64,000 bases of DNA from Streptomyces albofaciens JCM 4342 (GTDB lineage Bacteria; Actinomycetota; Actinomycetes; Streptomycetales; Streptomycetaceae): NCBI RefSeq assembly GCF_008634025.1, contig NZ_PDCM01000001.1, positions 1,664,001 through 1,728,000 of the forward strand, written 5' to 3'. The position numbers and the translations under genes were made by a program. Positions 10,374 through 19,706 of this stretch are shown here, one piece after another (positions within the stretch are counted from its first letter, which is position 1; each line of letters opens with the position of its first letter). The notes beneath the pieces are model-generated. The model ran no database searches and was not told the DNA's origin. It was given only the letters and a program-made list of their open reading frames with translations.

Positions 10374-11714
10374 TCAGTTCACGGACTGGAGGTTGTCGGC
10401 GTCTATCTGGGCATCGAGCTCACGCAGCCCCTTGTCGAGATCGGGCACCTTCCCGGCCTCGGCGTCGTAGGCGAAATCCTGGAACGCCGTGATGTACTGC
10501 CCGCCGTTGATGGACGGCGGCATCGCCTGGCTGTGCGGATTCCGCGCGATGTCGATGAACGTACGGAACGCGGGGTCGGCGTCGAGCTTCGGCGACTTGA
10601 GCGCCGCGAAGGTGGACGGCACATTGTGGATGGCATTGGCGAACCGCACCACCTGGTCCGTGTCCACCGTCAGGAACCTCAGCAGTTCCCACGCCGCGTT
10701 CTGATGCTTGCTGCCGTGCGCGATGCCCGCGACGGTGCCGGTCAGATAGCCCCGCCCGTACGTGTCCGCCTGGTCGTCCGGCACCGGCAGCGGCGCCGAC
10801 CCCCAGTCGAACTTCGCCTTGCCCTCCTTCAGCATCAGCCCGCGCCATTCACCGTCGAGGTGCATCGCCGCCTTCTGCGTCATGAAGGAACTCTGCGACG
10901 ACATCTCGTCGCCGAACGTCGTACGGAACTTCTCCAGCGCGGCATATCCGCCCTGCGCGTCCAGCAGCTCCCGCTGTGTGGTGAGGAACTGCTTGGTGCG
11001 CGGGTCCCTGGCGAGCTGCGCCTTGCCCTTCTTGTCGAAGTAGGCCGGCCCCCACTGCGCGAACAGCCGGTCCGGACTGTTCTGGTACAGCCGGAAGTTG
11101 GGCACGAAACCGGCGCGCTCGTACGAGCCGTCCGGCTTGCGCTTCGTGAGCTTGGCCGCGTCCCGCTTGAACTCGGACATGGTCCGCGGCGGCCGCTCGA
11201 TACCGGCCTCCTTGAACGCGTCCTTGTTGTAGTACAGGCCGAACGAGTCGGCGAGCAGCGGCAGGGCGCACTGCTTGCCCTGATAACTCGTGTAGTCCAG
11301 GAACGTCTTCGGAAAGACCTTCTCTTTCTCCACACCCGTCTTCTTCATGAAGGGGTCGAGATCCGCCCACATGCCCGACGAGCAGTACTGCCCCACGTTG
11401 TTCGTGGTGAACGACGACACGACGTCCGGCGCGTCGTCCCCGCCGGCCCGCAGCGCCTGGTTCACGGTCTCGTCGGTGACGTTGTTGACCGTCTCCACCT
11501 TGATGTTCGGATGCAGCTTCTCGAAGCGGGCGATGCTGTCGTCGACCGCCTTCACCTCGGCCTGGTTGGACCAGCCGTGCCAGAACTTCAGCGTGACGGG
11601 CTGGGTCGGGTCGTCGCGATCGCTGCCGACGCTCGGATTGGCGCAGCCCGAAAGAATCAGACCGGCCCCGGCGAGCGCCGCTGACAGGCAGATGCGCATG
11701 CGCGGACGCGGCAT
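10374..11714 (-). CDS. csnE: CsnE, sugar-binding lipoprotein
   Basis: A 446-residue family 1 solute-binding protein, the receptor of the Csn importer. The signal peptide ends in the lipobox LSGC with the lipidated cysteine at residue 24. The mature protein opens with VTLKFWHGWSNQAEVKAVDD, typical of oligosaccharide-binding proteins, and has the conserved GEWRG segment where such proteins bind sugar. A good site (AAGGAAG) precedes the ATG at 11714. It is separated from csnR by 258 bp and followed at short spacing by both permeases. Binding of chitosan-derived glucosamine oligomers is known for the orthologue, not shown here. Confidence 0.9.
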   Translation of the reverse strand: MPRPRMRICLSAALAGAGLILSGCANPSVGSDRDDPTQPVTLKFWHGWSNQAEVKAVDDSIARFEKLHPNIKVETVNNVTDETVNQALRAGGDDAPDVVSSFTTNNVGQYCSSGMWADLDPFMKKTGVEKEKVFPKTFLDYTSYQGKQCALPLLADSFGLYYNKDAFKEAGIERPPRTMSEFKRDAAKLTKRKPDGSYERAGFVPNFRLYQNSPDRLFAQWGPAYFDKKGKAQLARDPRTKQFLTTQRELLDAQGGYAALEKFRTTFGDEMSSQSSFMTQKAAMHLDGEWRGLMLKEGKAKFDWGSAPLPVPDDQADTYGRGYLTGTVAGIAHGSKHQNAAWELLRFLTVDTDQVVRFANAIHNVPSTFAALKSPKLDADPAFRTFIDIARNPHSQAMPPSINGGQYITAFQDFAYDAEAGKVPDLDKGLRELDAQIDADNLQSVN

Positions 11715-11972
11715 GGCGGACTTCCTTTACGGCAGGGGTGATGACAGGAGGTGGTGCGACTGGGTGCGTGTGCGGGCCTTCCGGCGCCGGTGCGGGACCG
11801 GGCGCGTCCGGCACGAGGAGAGCCGTCCGGGCTCATGGTGTGGGTGAAAACGTCTGAACGATGCGTCTGGGCGACGCGTGTGGGCGATGTGCCCGAGCGA
11901 TGCGCCGACCGCCGGATAATCGGCCCGTGGCGGCGGTGTCCGTCCGTACCGTTGCCGGTCCTGTGCACCGTC

Positions 11973-13169
11973 TCATCGCGCCGTGTCGAATACGGCGTTG
12001 CGCGCCTCGGCGAGCGCCGTTCGCAGCGCGCCGATGAGCATCGGATTCCCCTCGACATCGCTGATCCGGATCTCCGGCCGGGGCAGCGCGAGCCCGGTGA
12101 ATTCACCCTCGACCAGTTCGCGCAACACCTCGCCCCCCGCCTGGGCGACCTCCCCGGAGAGCACCACCAGCCGGGGGTCCACGACGGCGACCACGGCCGC
12201 CAGCCCGGTCGCCAGGCGCCGTGCCACCTCGGCACGTACGCGGGCGTCGCGCAGCGCCTCGGGAACCGTACGCGCATCCGCCACGCCGTACTCCCGCGCC
12301 AGCTCCACGACGCTCGGCGAGCCGACGAGGCGCTGGAAGCCCCCGCCGGCGTCCGGCCGGGCCGCGTCGCGGTCGCCGCCGCGGGCGAGCGGCGCGCCCG
12401 GCAGCGGCATGTAGCCGATCTCGCCGGCGCCTCCGGTGGCCCCGCGCAGCACCTGCCCGCCGAGCACGATGGCCGCGCCGACCCCCTCGTCGGCCCACAC
12501 CAGCACGAAATCGTCGAAGTCCTGCGCGGCGCCGTCGTGCTGCTCGGCGACCGCCGCCAGGTTCACGTCGTTCTCGATCACGATCGGCACGCCCAGCACG
12601 CCGGCCAGCTCCTCCTGGAGCGCCCGCGAGTGCCAGCCGGGCAGGTGGGGCGCGTACCGCAGCACACCGGTCTGCGGGTCGAGCGCGCCGGGCGTCCCGA
12701 TCACCGCCCCGTGCAGCCGCTCCCGCGTCAGCCCGGCCTTCTCCAGCGCCCCGTCCACGGCGGAGGCCACGAGCTGCGCCGTCTTACGGGGCGCGTCGTC
12801 CTCCACCGCGTCCGTACCGACCCGCTCCTCCCCGAGCACCCGCCCGGCGATATCGGCGACCGCGGCGGTGATCCCGCCCTGGTCGACGGCGAGCGCGGCC
12901 ACGTAGGCGGCGTCCGGGTTCACCTCGTACAACTGGGCGTTCGGCCCCGGCCGTCCGGTCACATTGCCCGTCGTACGCACCAGCCCGGCCGCCTCCAGCC
13001 GCCCGAGCAACTGCGACGCGGTGGGCTTGGACAGCCCGGTCAGCGCGCCGATCTGCGTACGGGTCAGCGGCCCCTGCGCCACGAGCAGGTCGAGCGCGGC
13101 CCGGTCGTTCATGGCCCGCAACACCCGCGGCGTACCAGGAGTCCCCTGCCCGCCCTGCCCTGTGGCCAT
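11973..13169 (-). CDS. csnR: CsnR, ROK-family transcriptional regulator
   Basis: A 398-residue repressor: an N-terminal winged helix (about residues 25-75, with TRTQIGALTGLSKPTASQLL as helix-turn-helix) and a ROK sugar-kinase-like domain. The orthologue represses csn genes and chitosanases until chitosan oligomers appear. I chose the ATG at 13169; an in-frame ATG at 13229 would place the palindrome at 13208-13218 inside the coding region. The protein contains no cysteine at all, so the zinc site usual in ROK proteins (CxCGxxGC) is missing; the equivalent region reads PLARGGDRDAARPDAGGG. It retains IENDVN near the sugar site. First gene of the csn operon and probably autoregulated. Confidence 0.87.
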   Translation of the reverse strand: MATGQGGQGTPGTPRVLRAMNDRAALDLLVAQGPLTRTQIGALTGLSKPTASQLLGRLEAAGLVRTTGNVTGRPGPNAQLYEVNPDAAYVAALAVDQGGITAAVADIAGRVLGEERVGTDAVEDDAPRKTAQLVASAVDGALEKAGLTRERLHGAVIGTPGALDPQTGVLRYAPHLPGWHSRALQEELAGVLGVPIVIENDVNLAAVAEQHDGAAQDFDDFVLVWADEGVGAAIVLGGQVLRGATGGAGEIGYMPLPGAPLARGGDRDAARPDAGGGFQRLVGSPSVVELAREYGVADARTVPEALRDARVRAEVARRLATGLAAVVAVVDPRLVVLSGEVAQAGGEVLRELVEGEFTGLALPRPEIRISDVEGNPMLIGALRTALAEARNAVFDTAR

Positions 13170-13207
13170 GACGCCCGCCCCGATTCCCGCTCCGTCGCGT
13201 TCTGTTA

Positions 13208-13218
13208 GGAAAGTTTCC
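13208..13218. promoter_or_regulatory. Candidate CsnR operator
   Basis: GGAAAGTTTCC, a perfect inverted repeat around a central base, 39 nt upstream of the chosen csnR start and within the 78-bp gap between the anti-sigma-like gene and csnR. The surrounding bases (TTA before, AAT after) extend the symmetry only weakly. Position and symmetry suit an autoregulatory ROK operator. I recall a palindrome of this GGAAA/TTTCC kind for CsnR-controlled chitosanase promoters but cannot verify the exact consensus. Confidence 0.6.
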
Positions 13219-13247
13219 AATCGATGCACAGGAACGTAAGCGCCGCG

Positions 13248-13679
13248 TCAGCGGGACGTCAATGGGTCTGGACCATTGACTTTGAGCGCGCCCCACACGG
13301 TCTTACCCGGCCCGGCGCGGTCCACCACACCCCACGCGTCGGCCAACGCTTCCACGACCACCATGCCGCGGCCGTGCTCGTCCAGGGGCCCGGGGGAGCG
13401 GACGACGGGGGTTCCGTCCCCGGCGTCCGAGACCTCGATGCGAAGGGTGTCGCCGGTCAGGGCGAAGTGGATCTCGATCCGCCGCCCGGGCCCGGTGGCG
13501 GCCAGCACGGCGTTGGAGGCCAGCTCGCCGAGCACCACTTCACCGGCCTCGATGGTGACGGGCCTGAGCCCCTGGGCGGCGGCCCACTTCCGGAAGGCCC
13601 GCCGCGCCTGGCCGGGGCTTCGCCTGTTACGGGGGAACCGGTGGGTCACGGAGGCAGGGCGAAGCGATTGCTCGATCAT
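13248..13679 (-). CDS. Anti-sigma-factor-type ATP-binding protein (HATPase)
   Basis: A 143-residue single-domain GHKL ATPase of the RsbW/SpoIIAB class. The N-box shows as EVVLGELASNAVLAA, the G1 box as VSDAGDG and the G2 region as DEHGRGMVVVEALAD. Such proteins in Streptomyces are usually kinases or binders of anti-anti-sigma factors and are often next to XRE/DUF397 pairs, as here. It is divergent from the XRE gene (154 bp between starts), so the two may share control. The ATG at 13679 has GAGGGG upstream. The target is unknown. Confidence 0.85.
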   Translation of the reverse strand: MIEQSLRPASVTHRFPRNRRSPGQARRAFRKWAAAQGLRPVTIEAGEVVLGELASNAVLAATGPGRRIEIHFALTGDTLRIEVSDAGDGTPVVRSPGPLDEHGRGMVVVEALADAWGVVDRAGPGKTVWGALKVNGPDPLTSR

Positions 13680-13833
13680 GGCGAACCCCTCGGAGGGTGC
13701 GAGAACGGACCTTCAGCAGACTGCACCCATCCAATTACTTCGAGCAACGTTTCTTGGTGCCACGAAAGAGTGAAGTTCCGTTGCGGACCTCGTCGCGGGT
13801 TCGCCAAACTGGCCGCTCGCCAGGGGAGGTTGC

Positions 13834-14721
13834 ATGTCCGCACGACGCTCCACCGTTCAGCCGTCCACCGTCCTGGGTCGACAGTTGGGTGATGAACTGA
13901 GGCAGTACCGGGAAGCTGCCGGGCTGTCCACCTCAGCTGCCGCCGAAGCTCTCGACTGCACCAAAGCGAAGATCAGTCGTATCGAGAACGGCCGTGTTCC
14001 GGTTCGGGTACCCGACTTGATGGCGCTGCTGCACACATACGGTGTCGGTGACGGCCAAGTCCTGGAGCGGCTTACGACTCTCGCTCGCTCCGCCAACCGG
14101 CGGCGCCGCGAGGGCTGGTGGAATCAGTACGGGCCCGTCTTGGAGGACACGTACCGGGACTACATCGCCCTTGAGGCCGTGTCCGACAGCATCAGGACCT
14201 ACCAGAGCCAGCTGATTCCCGGTTTGCTACAGACACCCGCCTACGCGCGGGCTGTCACCGTGGCCTCGAAAGCCTGGCAGACGCCGGATGAGATCGAGCA
14301 GTTCGTCAAAGTGCGAGCTGCCCGCCAGGAACGGCTCACCGCTGAGCAGCCCTTGTCCGTCTGGGCCGTCATGGCGGAGGGCGTGCTGCACCAACGGGTG
14401 GGCGGTGCTGAGGTGATGCGCGCCCAGTTGGAACACCTGGTTGCCATGACCGGGCTGGCGAACGTGACGGTTCAGGTGCTCCCGTTCTCGCGTGGCGCTC
14501 ATGGAGGTATGTTCGGTCCGTACTTGCTGCTGAGCTTTCCGCAGGTGTCGGCTCTGGACGTTGTGCTCATGGAGCACCCCACCGGTCACATCTGGCTGGA
14601 GCAGGAATCGGAGGTCGCGCGCTACCGTGATCTCTTCGACGACGCCCGCACGTCGGCCCTCTCGCCCGCGGAGTCCGTGGCCCGGATCGAATGCATCATC
14701 TCCAAGGAGTACCGAGCGTGA
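13834..14721 (+). CDS. XRE-family regulator with DUF5753 domain
   Basis: A 295-residue DNA-binding protein. An XRE helix-turn-helix lies near residues 18-70 (LGDELRQYREAAGL through TKAKISRIENGR); the remaining residues are the DUF5753 domain typical of Streptomyces BldB/WhiJ-type systems, with the conserved QSQLIPGLLQTPAYARA segment. The start at 13834 follows GGGGAGG. The stop overlaps the GTG of the DUF397 gene (GTGA), the standard arrangement for this pair, in which the small DUF397 protein modulates the regulator. The regulated genes cannot be read from sequence; the divergent ATPase gene is one possibility. Confidence 0.93.
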   Translation: MSARRSTVQPSTVLGRQLGDELRQYREAAGLSTSAAAEALDCTKAKISRIENGRVPVRVPDLMALLHTYGVGDGQVLERLTTLARSANRRRREGWWNQYGPVLEDTYRDYIALEAVSDSIRTYQSQLIPGLLQTPAYARAVTVASKAWQTPDEIEQFVKVRAARQERLTAEQPLSVWAVMAEGVLHQRVGGAEVMRAQLEHLVAMTGLANVTVQVLPFSRGAHGGMFGPYLLLSFPQVSALDVVLMEHPTGHIWLEQESEVARYRDLFDDARTSALSPAESVARIECIISKEYRA

Positions 14722-14915
14722 ACGTCACGGGTGTCACCTGGCGCAAGAGCACCTACAGCGGCGGCCAAGGCGAATGCCTGGAGATAGCCGACAGCCTCCC
14801 GGCCCACTCACCCGTCCCCATACGTGACAGCAAGCGTCCAAACGGCCCGCACCTCCTCTTCCCCGCCCCGGCCTGGGCGGCCTTCATCGCCTCCGTGAAA
14901 GCGGCCCGCGACTGA
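14718..14915 (+). CDS. DUF397 small partner protein
   Basis: A 65-residue protein of the DUF397 family, recognised from VTWRKSTYSGGQGECLEIAD at the start and VPIRDSKRPNGPHLLF in the middle. The GTG start at 14718 overlaps the regulator stop by 4 nt, so it is translated with it. DUF397 proteins act as small partners or antagonists of the XRE/DUF5753 regulator. It ends 3 nt before the convergent SUKH gene, leaving no room for a terminator between them. Confidence 0.93.
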   Translation: MNVTGVTWRKSTYSGGQGECLEIADSLPAHSPVPIRDSKRPNGPHLLFPAPAWAAFIASVKAARD

Positions 14916-14918
14916 CGG

Positions 14919-15551
14919 CTACTGGTCCTCCAGCCACTGGAATATCTCCTCCCAGAACCGGCACCCCTCTACCGGCTCCAATGCGTCGATCAGCTCGCGG
15001 AGCTCGTGCAGGACCGCCTCGTGGTCATCCCCGAAGAGCCGGTCCTCGTAGGACGCCAGCAGGCCCAGTGCCCCCGCGAGCAGCGGCAGGCTGTCGGCCA
15101 CGTGGCCCGCGTATCCGGCCGCGTGGTCCCAGCCGTTGGGGTCGTACAGGGAGATGCGGCCGGTGTTGCCCATGAGCATCAGGGAATAGTTCAGCGACTC
15201 GCCCATGCCGTAGGCGTACGACTTCGGCGGGGAGTCGTCGTCCGGGTAGCGGTTGCCGAACAGTTCGTCCGGGTCTTCGGCCCAGGGGCCTTTCCGGGGC
15301 AGATCGGTGGAGTCGTAGTCCACGAAGCCGAGGTGGACGGACGGGAATCCGACCTCGGTGAGGAATGTGCGGGTTTCCGCGTGTTCCAGTCGCTCGGGGA
15401 GTTCGCCCTCCGTGGGGCGCCACAGCGCCCCGGCGCCGAAGACCGACTCCAGCCACTCCGCCGTCGGCTCCAGAGCCGCGGCCAGCAGTGCTTCCCGGTC
15501 CACGGCGGCAGCGCCCGCCTGCTGTCCCGTTTCCGTTGCAGTCCCACTCAT
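14919..15551 (-). CDS. SUKH-4 family immunity-type protein
   Basis: A 210-residue soluble acidic protein resembling SUKH-4 (SMI1/KNR4 superfamily) immunity proteins, with TFLTEVGFPSVHLGFVDYDS near residues 60-82 and a DPNGWDHAAGYAGHVADSL segment where the family has hydrophobic core residues. SUKH proteins normally neutralise a polymorphic or contact-dependent toxin encoded beside them. No toxin-like gene is adjacent: the neighbours are DUF397 (convergent) and a molybdenum hydroxylase. It could be an orphan immunity gene, or a housekeeping member of the superfamily. The family call is fairly secure, the role is not. Confidence 0.75.
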   Translation of the reverse strand: MSGTATETGQQAGAAAVDREALLAAALEPTAEWLESVFGAGALWRPTEGELPERLEHAETRTFLTEVGFPSVHLGFVDYDSTDLPRKGPWAEDPDELFGNRYPDDDSPPKSYAYGMGESLNYSLMLMGNTGRISLYDPNGWDHAAGYAGHVADSLPLLAGALGLLASYEDRLFGDDHEAVLHELRELIDALEPVEGCRFWEEIFQWLEDQ

Positions 15552-15800
15552 CGGTCAGCCCCCCCGTACTTCCTTCGTCCTCACCGGTCCGTCGTGCTGT
15601 GAACAGTGAACCGCACGGCACTGACAACCGATCATGGATGCATGGGCAGCGGCGGGCGTGGGTTCGGCAGGGCAGTGCCCCCGCAGGCCGAGAGCGACCT
15701 GATCTTCCACGAGCTGCCCGGGTTCTGGGCCCATGTGCTCGGCTGCGAGAGAACGGCCGCCTCCTGCCGGATCGCCGCCGCACCCGGTCCGCAGTGTCGG

Positions 15801-17957
15801 CTACGTGCCGCCCCGTTCTCCGAGACCCGCCCCGGCCCCCTCACCCGACTCCATCCCCTCCAGCACCTTGTCCAACATCACCGGCGCCTCCCGCACCCGC
15901 ACCCCCGTCGCGTGCCGCACCGCGTTGACCACGGCCGCCGCCGTGCCCGTGATGCCGATCTCGCCGATGCCCTTGATGCCCAGGGGGTTGACGTAGGGGT
16001 CGTCCTCGTCGATCCAGTGGGCCTCGATCCGGCGGACGTCCGCGTTGGCGGTGACGTGGTAGTTCGCCAGGTCGTGGTTGACGAGGAGGCCGTAGCGCGG
16101 GTCGGTGACGGTTTCCTCGTGGAGGGCCATGGACAGGCCCATCGTCATGCCGCCGATCAGCTGGGAGCGGGCGGTGCGCGGGTTGATGATGCGGCCCGCC
16201 GCGAAGACGCCGAGGAGGCGCGGTACGCGGATCTCGCCGGTGTCGGCGTCCACCCGCACCTCGACGAACTGGGCGCCGAACGCGTGCATCGCAAAGCGTT
16301 CGGCGTGCGGGTTGCCGGGGGTCTCGGCCTGCGCGTGGTCGCCGGGGGACGGGTCGTGCCCATGGCGCTTGCGGAACGTCCGCACCGCCGCCACGATCGC
16401 CGAACCCCACATCGCCGTACCGGCGGAGCCGCCCGCGACGGTCGCCTTGGGCAGGGCGGTGTCGCCGATGCGCAGCTCGACGGCGTCGAGGGGGACGTCC
16501 AGCCGGTCCGCGGCGATCTGGGCGAGCACGGTCCAGGCGCCGGTGCCCAGGTCGGCCGCGGCGATGTCCACCCGGTACCGTCCCCCGCCCAGGTACTCGA
16601 CCGCGGCGACCGAGCCGGGAACGCGGTTGACCGGGTAGGCCGACGAGGCGACGCCCGTACCGACCAGCCAGCGGCCGTCCCGCCGTACGCCCGGGCGCGG
16701 GTCGCGGTCGCGCCAGCCGAAGCGGCGGGCCCCCTCCTTCAGGCACGCCACCAGATTGCGGCTGGAGAAGGCCTTGCCGGTCTCCGGGTCCACCGGCGCG
16801 TCGTTGCGGATGCGCAGCTCGACCGGGTCCATGCCGAGGCGCTCGGCGAGTTCGTCCATGGCGACCTCGGGCCCGAACATGCCGGGGCACTCGCCGGGCG
16901 CCCGCATCCAGGAGGGCACCGGCACGTCCAGGCGGGCCAGCCGGTGGGTGGTGCGCCGGTGCTGCGCCGCGTACATGGTGCGCGTCGGATTGGCGGACTG
17001 CTCGGCGAACTCCTTGATGCGCGCGGTCTGCTCGACGGCGTCCATGCCGATGCCGGTCAGCCGCCCGTCGGCGCCGGCCGCGAGCCGTACCCGCTGGTAC
17101 GTCGGGGTGCGGTAGCCGACGAGGGTGAACATCTGCTGCCGGGTCAGCGCGAACTTCACCGGCCGCCCGGGCACCGCGCGGGCCGCCAGCGCGGCCAGTA
17201 CGGAGTGGGCGTGCGGCTCGCCCTTCGAGCCGAAGCCGCCGCCGACGTACGGGCAGATCATGTGCACCCGGCCGCGGTCCAGGCCGAACACCTCGGCCAG
17301 GGTGTCGCGGTGCCCGTGCACGCTCTGGGACGAGTCGTACAGCGTCAGCTCGTCGCCCTGCCACACGGCGATCGTCGCGTGCGGTTCCATCGGGTTGCAG
17401 TGGGTCATCGCCGTCACGTACGTCTCGTCCAGCGCCACCGCGTCCGGGTCCGCCGCGGCCGCCTCCATGGCGGCGTCCAGGTCGCCCAGGATGCTGTCCG
17501 TGTCCGCACCGCCGTTGGCCGACTCCGGCCGGTACAGCTCGTTCTCGTCCGGTTTCAGTTCGGACGTGTGCGGTTCGGTGGCGTAGGTGATCCGTACGAG
17601 CGAGGCCGCGTGCCGTGCCGCCTCCGGCGTCTCGGCGATCACCGCCGCCACGATCTGCCCGCGGAACGCCACCTCGGGCTCCTGGAGGATCGCCAGTTCC
17701 GCGTCCTCCGTGGACGCCAGCCGCTCGGCGTTCTCGTACGTCAGTACGGTGATGACGCCGTCCTCCCGGCGCGCGGCCTCGGCGTCGACGGCCGTGATGC
17801 GGCCGCGGGGGACCGAGGACAGCACGGCGTGCGCGTAGCAGGGGTTCTCCACGCGGTGCTCGAAGGCGTAGGGGGCCTTGCCGGCCACCTTGGCCCGGGC
17901 GTCCGCGCGCTCCAGATCCGCGCCGACGGCCCGGCGGCTCCCGGATGTGCTCGTCAT
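15801..17957 (-). CDS. Molybdenum hydroxylase, Mo-cofactor subunit (PaoC/XdhB-like)
   Basis: A 718-residue large subunit binding the molybdopterin cofactor. Visible family signatures include [11 protein letters not shown] near residue 255, [23 protein letters not shown], and the active-site glutamate loop [12 protein letters not shown] near residue 675, which has the PaoC form of the motif. The ATG at 17957 overlaps the FAD-subunit stop (ATGA). With the two upstream genes it forms an aldehyde or xanthine dehydrogenase-type complex; the FAD subunit (see there) points to the PaoABC aldehyde oxidoreductase branch. No cofactor-sulfurating chaperone gene is adjacent. The substrate is not predictable. 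Confidence 0.88.
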   Translation of the reverse strand: MTSTSGSRRAVGADLERADARAKVAGKAPYAFEHRVENPCYAHAVLSSVPRGRITAVDAEAARREDGVITVLTYENAERLASTEDAELAILQEPEVAFRGQIVAAVIAETPEAARHAASLVRITYATEPHTSELKPDENELYRPESANGGADTDSILGDLDAAMEAAAADPDAVALDETYVTAMTHCNPMEPHATIAVWQGDELTLYDSSQSVHGHRDTLAEVFGLDRGRVHMICPYVGGGFGSKGEPHAHSVLAALAARAVPGRPVKFALTRQQMFTLVGYRTPTYQRVRLAAGADGRLTGIGMDAVEQTARIKEFAEQSANPTRTMYAAQHRRTTHRLARLDVPVPSWMRAPGECPGMFGPEVAMDELAERLGMDPVELRIRNDAPVDPETGKAFSSRNLVACLKEGARRFGWRDRDPRPGVRRDGRWLVGTGVASSAYPVNRVPGSVAAVEYLGGGRYRVDIAAADLGTGAWTVLAQIAADRLDVPLDAVELRIGDTALPKATVAGGSAGTAMWGSAIVAAVRTFRKRHGHDPSPGDHAQAETPGNPHAERFAMHAFGAQFVEVRVDADTGEIRVPRLLGVFAAGRIINPRTARSQLIGGMTMGLSMALHEETVTDPRYGLLVNHDLANYHVTANADVRRIEAHWIDEDDPYVNPLGIKGIGEIGITGTAAAVVNAVRHATGVRVREAPVMLDKVLEGMESGEGAGAGLGERGGT

Positions 17958-18973
17958 CGTGCCCCCTCCAAGCTGCTGCCCGGGGTCTCCGGTACGAGAT
18001 CGCGTACGACGGCGACCAGTGTGTTGTGGACGAGCGGGATCTTGAACGCGTTGTCCCGCAGCGGGTGGGCGTCGGCCGTCTCGGCGTCGGCCGCCGTACG
18101 GCAGCTCTCCTCGGTGGCCGGCAGCCCGCGCAGCGCCTGTTCGGCACGCTCGGCCCGCCACGGCTTGTGCGCGATCCCGCCCAGCGCGATCCGCGCCTCC
18201 CGTACGGTGCGGCCGTCGTCCTCCAGATCGAGGGCCACCGCCACGGAGACCAGCGCGAAGGCGTACGAGGCGCGGTCGCGCACCTTGCGGTAGCGGGAGC
18301 GGGCCGCCCACGGCAGGCCGGGCAGCTCGACGGCGGTGATCAGCTCGCCGTGCCGCAGCACCGTGTCCCGGTGCGGCGCGTCACCGGGCAGCCGGTGGAA
18401 ATCGGTGACCGGGATACGGCGCTCGCCGTCCGGGCCCAGGGTCACGACCACGGCGTCCAGGGCGGCCATCGCCACCGCCATGTCGGAGGGGTGCACGGCC
18501 ACGCAGTGCGAGGACGCCCCCAGGATGGCGTGATAGCGGGTCCAGCCCTCCAGGGCGGCGCATCCGGAACCGGGGTCGCGCTTGTTGCAGGGGGTGCTGG
18601 GGTCCTGGAAATAGGCGCAGCGGGTGCGCTGGAGGAGGTTGCCGCCGGTGGTCGCGAGGTTGCGCAGCTGCCCGGACGCGCCGGAGAGGAGGGCCTGGGA
18701 GAGCACCGGGTAGCGCGCGCGTACGGCGGGGTGCGCGGCCAGATCGGCGTTACGGACGTTGGCGCCCACCCGCAGGCCGCCGTCGTCCAGCTCCGCCACC
18801 TCGTCCAGGGGCAGCCGGCTGACGTCGACCAGCAGGTCGGGGGCGGTGATGCCGAGCTTCAGGTGATCGACGAGGTTGGTGCCGGCGCCGAGGAACGCGG
18901 CCCCCGGGTGCGCCGCCACGGTGGCCACCGCGTGCGCGGCGTCGGTGGCACGCTCGTACCGGAACGGCTTCAC
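17954..18973 (-). CDS. Molybdenum hydroxylase, FAD subunit with extra cysteine cluster (PaoB-like)
   Basis: A 339-residue flavin subunit. [15 protein letters not shown] near the start and [13 protein letters not shown] near 108-119 are the FAD-binding motifs. Four cysteines, C119, C129, C138 and C157, sit in the segment between [11 protein letters not shown] and [12 protein letters not shown]; in E. coli PaoB the equivalent insertion binds a [4Fe-4S] cluster not found in ordinary xanthine dehydrogenase FAD subunits. The GTG start at 18973 overlaps the stop of the iron-sulfur subunit gene (GTGA). Electron path: Mo cofactor to 2Fe-2S to FAD; the role of the extra cluster is uncertain even in E. 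coli. Confidence 0.87.
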   Translation of the reverse strand: MKPFRYERATDAAHAVATVAAHPGAAFLGAGTNLVDHLKLGITAPDLLVDVSRLPLDEVAELDDGGLRVGANVRNADLAAHPAVRARYPVLSQALLSGASGQLRNLATTGGNLLQRTRCAYFQDPSTPCNKRDPGSGCAALEGWTRYHAILGASSHCVAVHPSDMAVAMAALDAVVVTLGPDGERRIPVTDFHRLPGDAPHRDTVLRHGELITAVELPGLPWAARSRYRKVRDRASYAFALVSVAVALDLEDDGRTVREARIALGGIAHKPWRAERAEQALRGLPATEESCRTAADAETADAHPLRDNAFKIPLVHNTLVAVVRDLVPETPGSSLEGAR

Positions 18974-19494
18974 CGGCCCGCTCCCTCGGCCTCGGCGGCG
19001 GCCGCGACCGCCGAAACGATGTTCACATACGCCCCGCAACGGCACAGATTGCCGCTCATCCGCTCGGCGATCTCCTCCTGATCGAGCACGATGTCGCCTT
19101 CCGCGCCCACCTCGGTGACCACGCTGGGCCACCCCTGCGCCGCCTCCCGCAGCACACCGACCGCCGAACACACCTGGCCCGGCGTGCAGTACCCGCATTG
19201 CAGCGCGTCGTGGTCCACGAAGGCCTCCTGTACGGGATGCAGTTCGCCGTCCGTACCCAGACCCTCGGCCGTGACGATCTCCGCCCCGTCGTGCGCCACC
19301 GCCAGCGCCAGACAGGTCGTGGCCCGCCGCCCGTCCAGCAGCACGGTGCACGACCCGCACTGCCCGTGGTCACACCCCTTCTTGGGACTGGTGATCCCCA
19401 GCCGCTCCCGCAACGCATCCAGCACGGTGGTCCGCGTATCCACCGCCACCTCGTGCTCCTGCCCGTCGACACGCAGCCTGATCTCGGTCTCCAT
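18970..19494 (-). CDS. Molybdenum hydroxylase, 2Fe-2S subunit (PaoA-like)
   Basis: A 174-residue electron-transfer subunit with two [2Fe-2S] sites: plant-type cysteines C41, C46, C49 and C61 ([11 protein letters not shown]), and the CO-dehydrogenase-type set C100, C103, C151, C153 (QCGYCTPGQ and NLCRCGAY). No Tat signal precedes the fold, so unlike E. coli PaoA it appears cytoplasmic. The ATG at 19494 is chosen for family length; there is no strong ribosome site, and a GTG 15 nt upstream is possible. First gene of a three-gene overlapping operon. Confidence 0.87.
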   Translation of the reverse strand: METEIRLRVDGQEHEVAVDTRTTVLDALRERLGITSPKKGCDHGQCGSCTVLLDGRRATTCLALAVAHDGAEIVTAEGLGTDGELHPVQEAFVDHDALQCGYCTPGQVCSAVGVLREAAQGWPSVVTEVGAEGDIVLDQEEIAERMSGNLCRCGAYVNIVSAVAAAAEAEGAGR

Positions 19495-19649
19495 GGTGGG
19501 GCGAGTCACCAGGGGAGGGGGCGGTAAACGGGGGCATGTGGGTGATGCGCCCGTAAGGCAGAGGGCCGGTCGGGGCGATCGGGGGCGTCCGTGGTGGTGC
19601 GGAGCCGGACCGGCCTCCGGGATTCCCCGGCGCGGCGGCTGTACGCGAA

Positions 19650-19683
19650 CTGCCCCGGTCCGGACATGCTCGGACCGGGGCAG
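19650..19683 (-). terminator. Hairpin terminator after the MscS gene
   Basis: A 12-bp perfect stem (CTGCCCCGGTCC against GGACCGGGGCAG) with a 10-nt loop, 24 nt beyond the mscS stop. No T-run follows, as is common in Streptomyces. Confidence 0.7.
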
Positions 19684-19706
19684 TGCCGTCTCAGCGGTCG
19701 GGCGCC

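Noticed and set aside
13170..13229. csnR starting at the upstream ATG (13229)
   Set aside because: That would bury the GGAAAGTTTCC palindrome in the coding region and add a tail unlike the family; the ATG at 13169 fits better.
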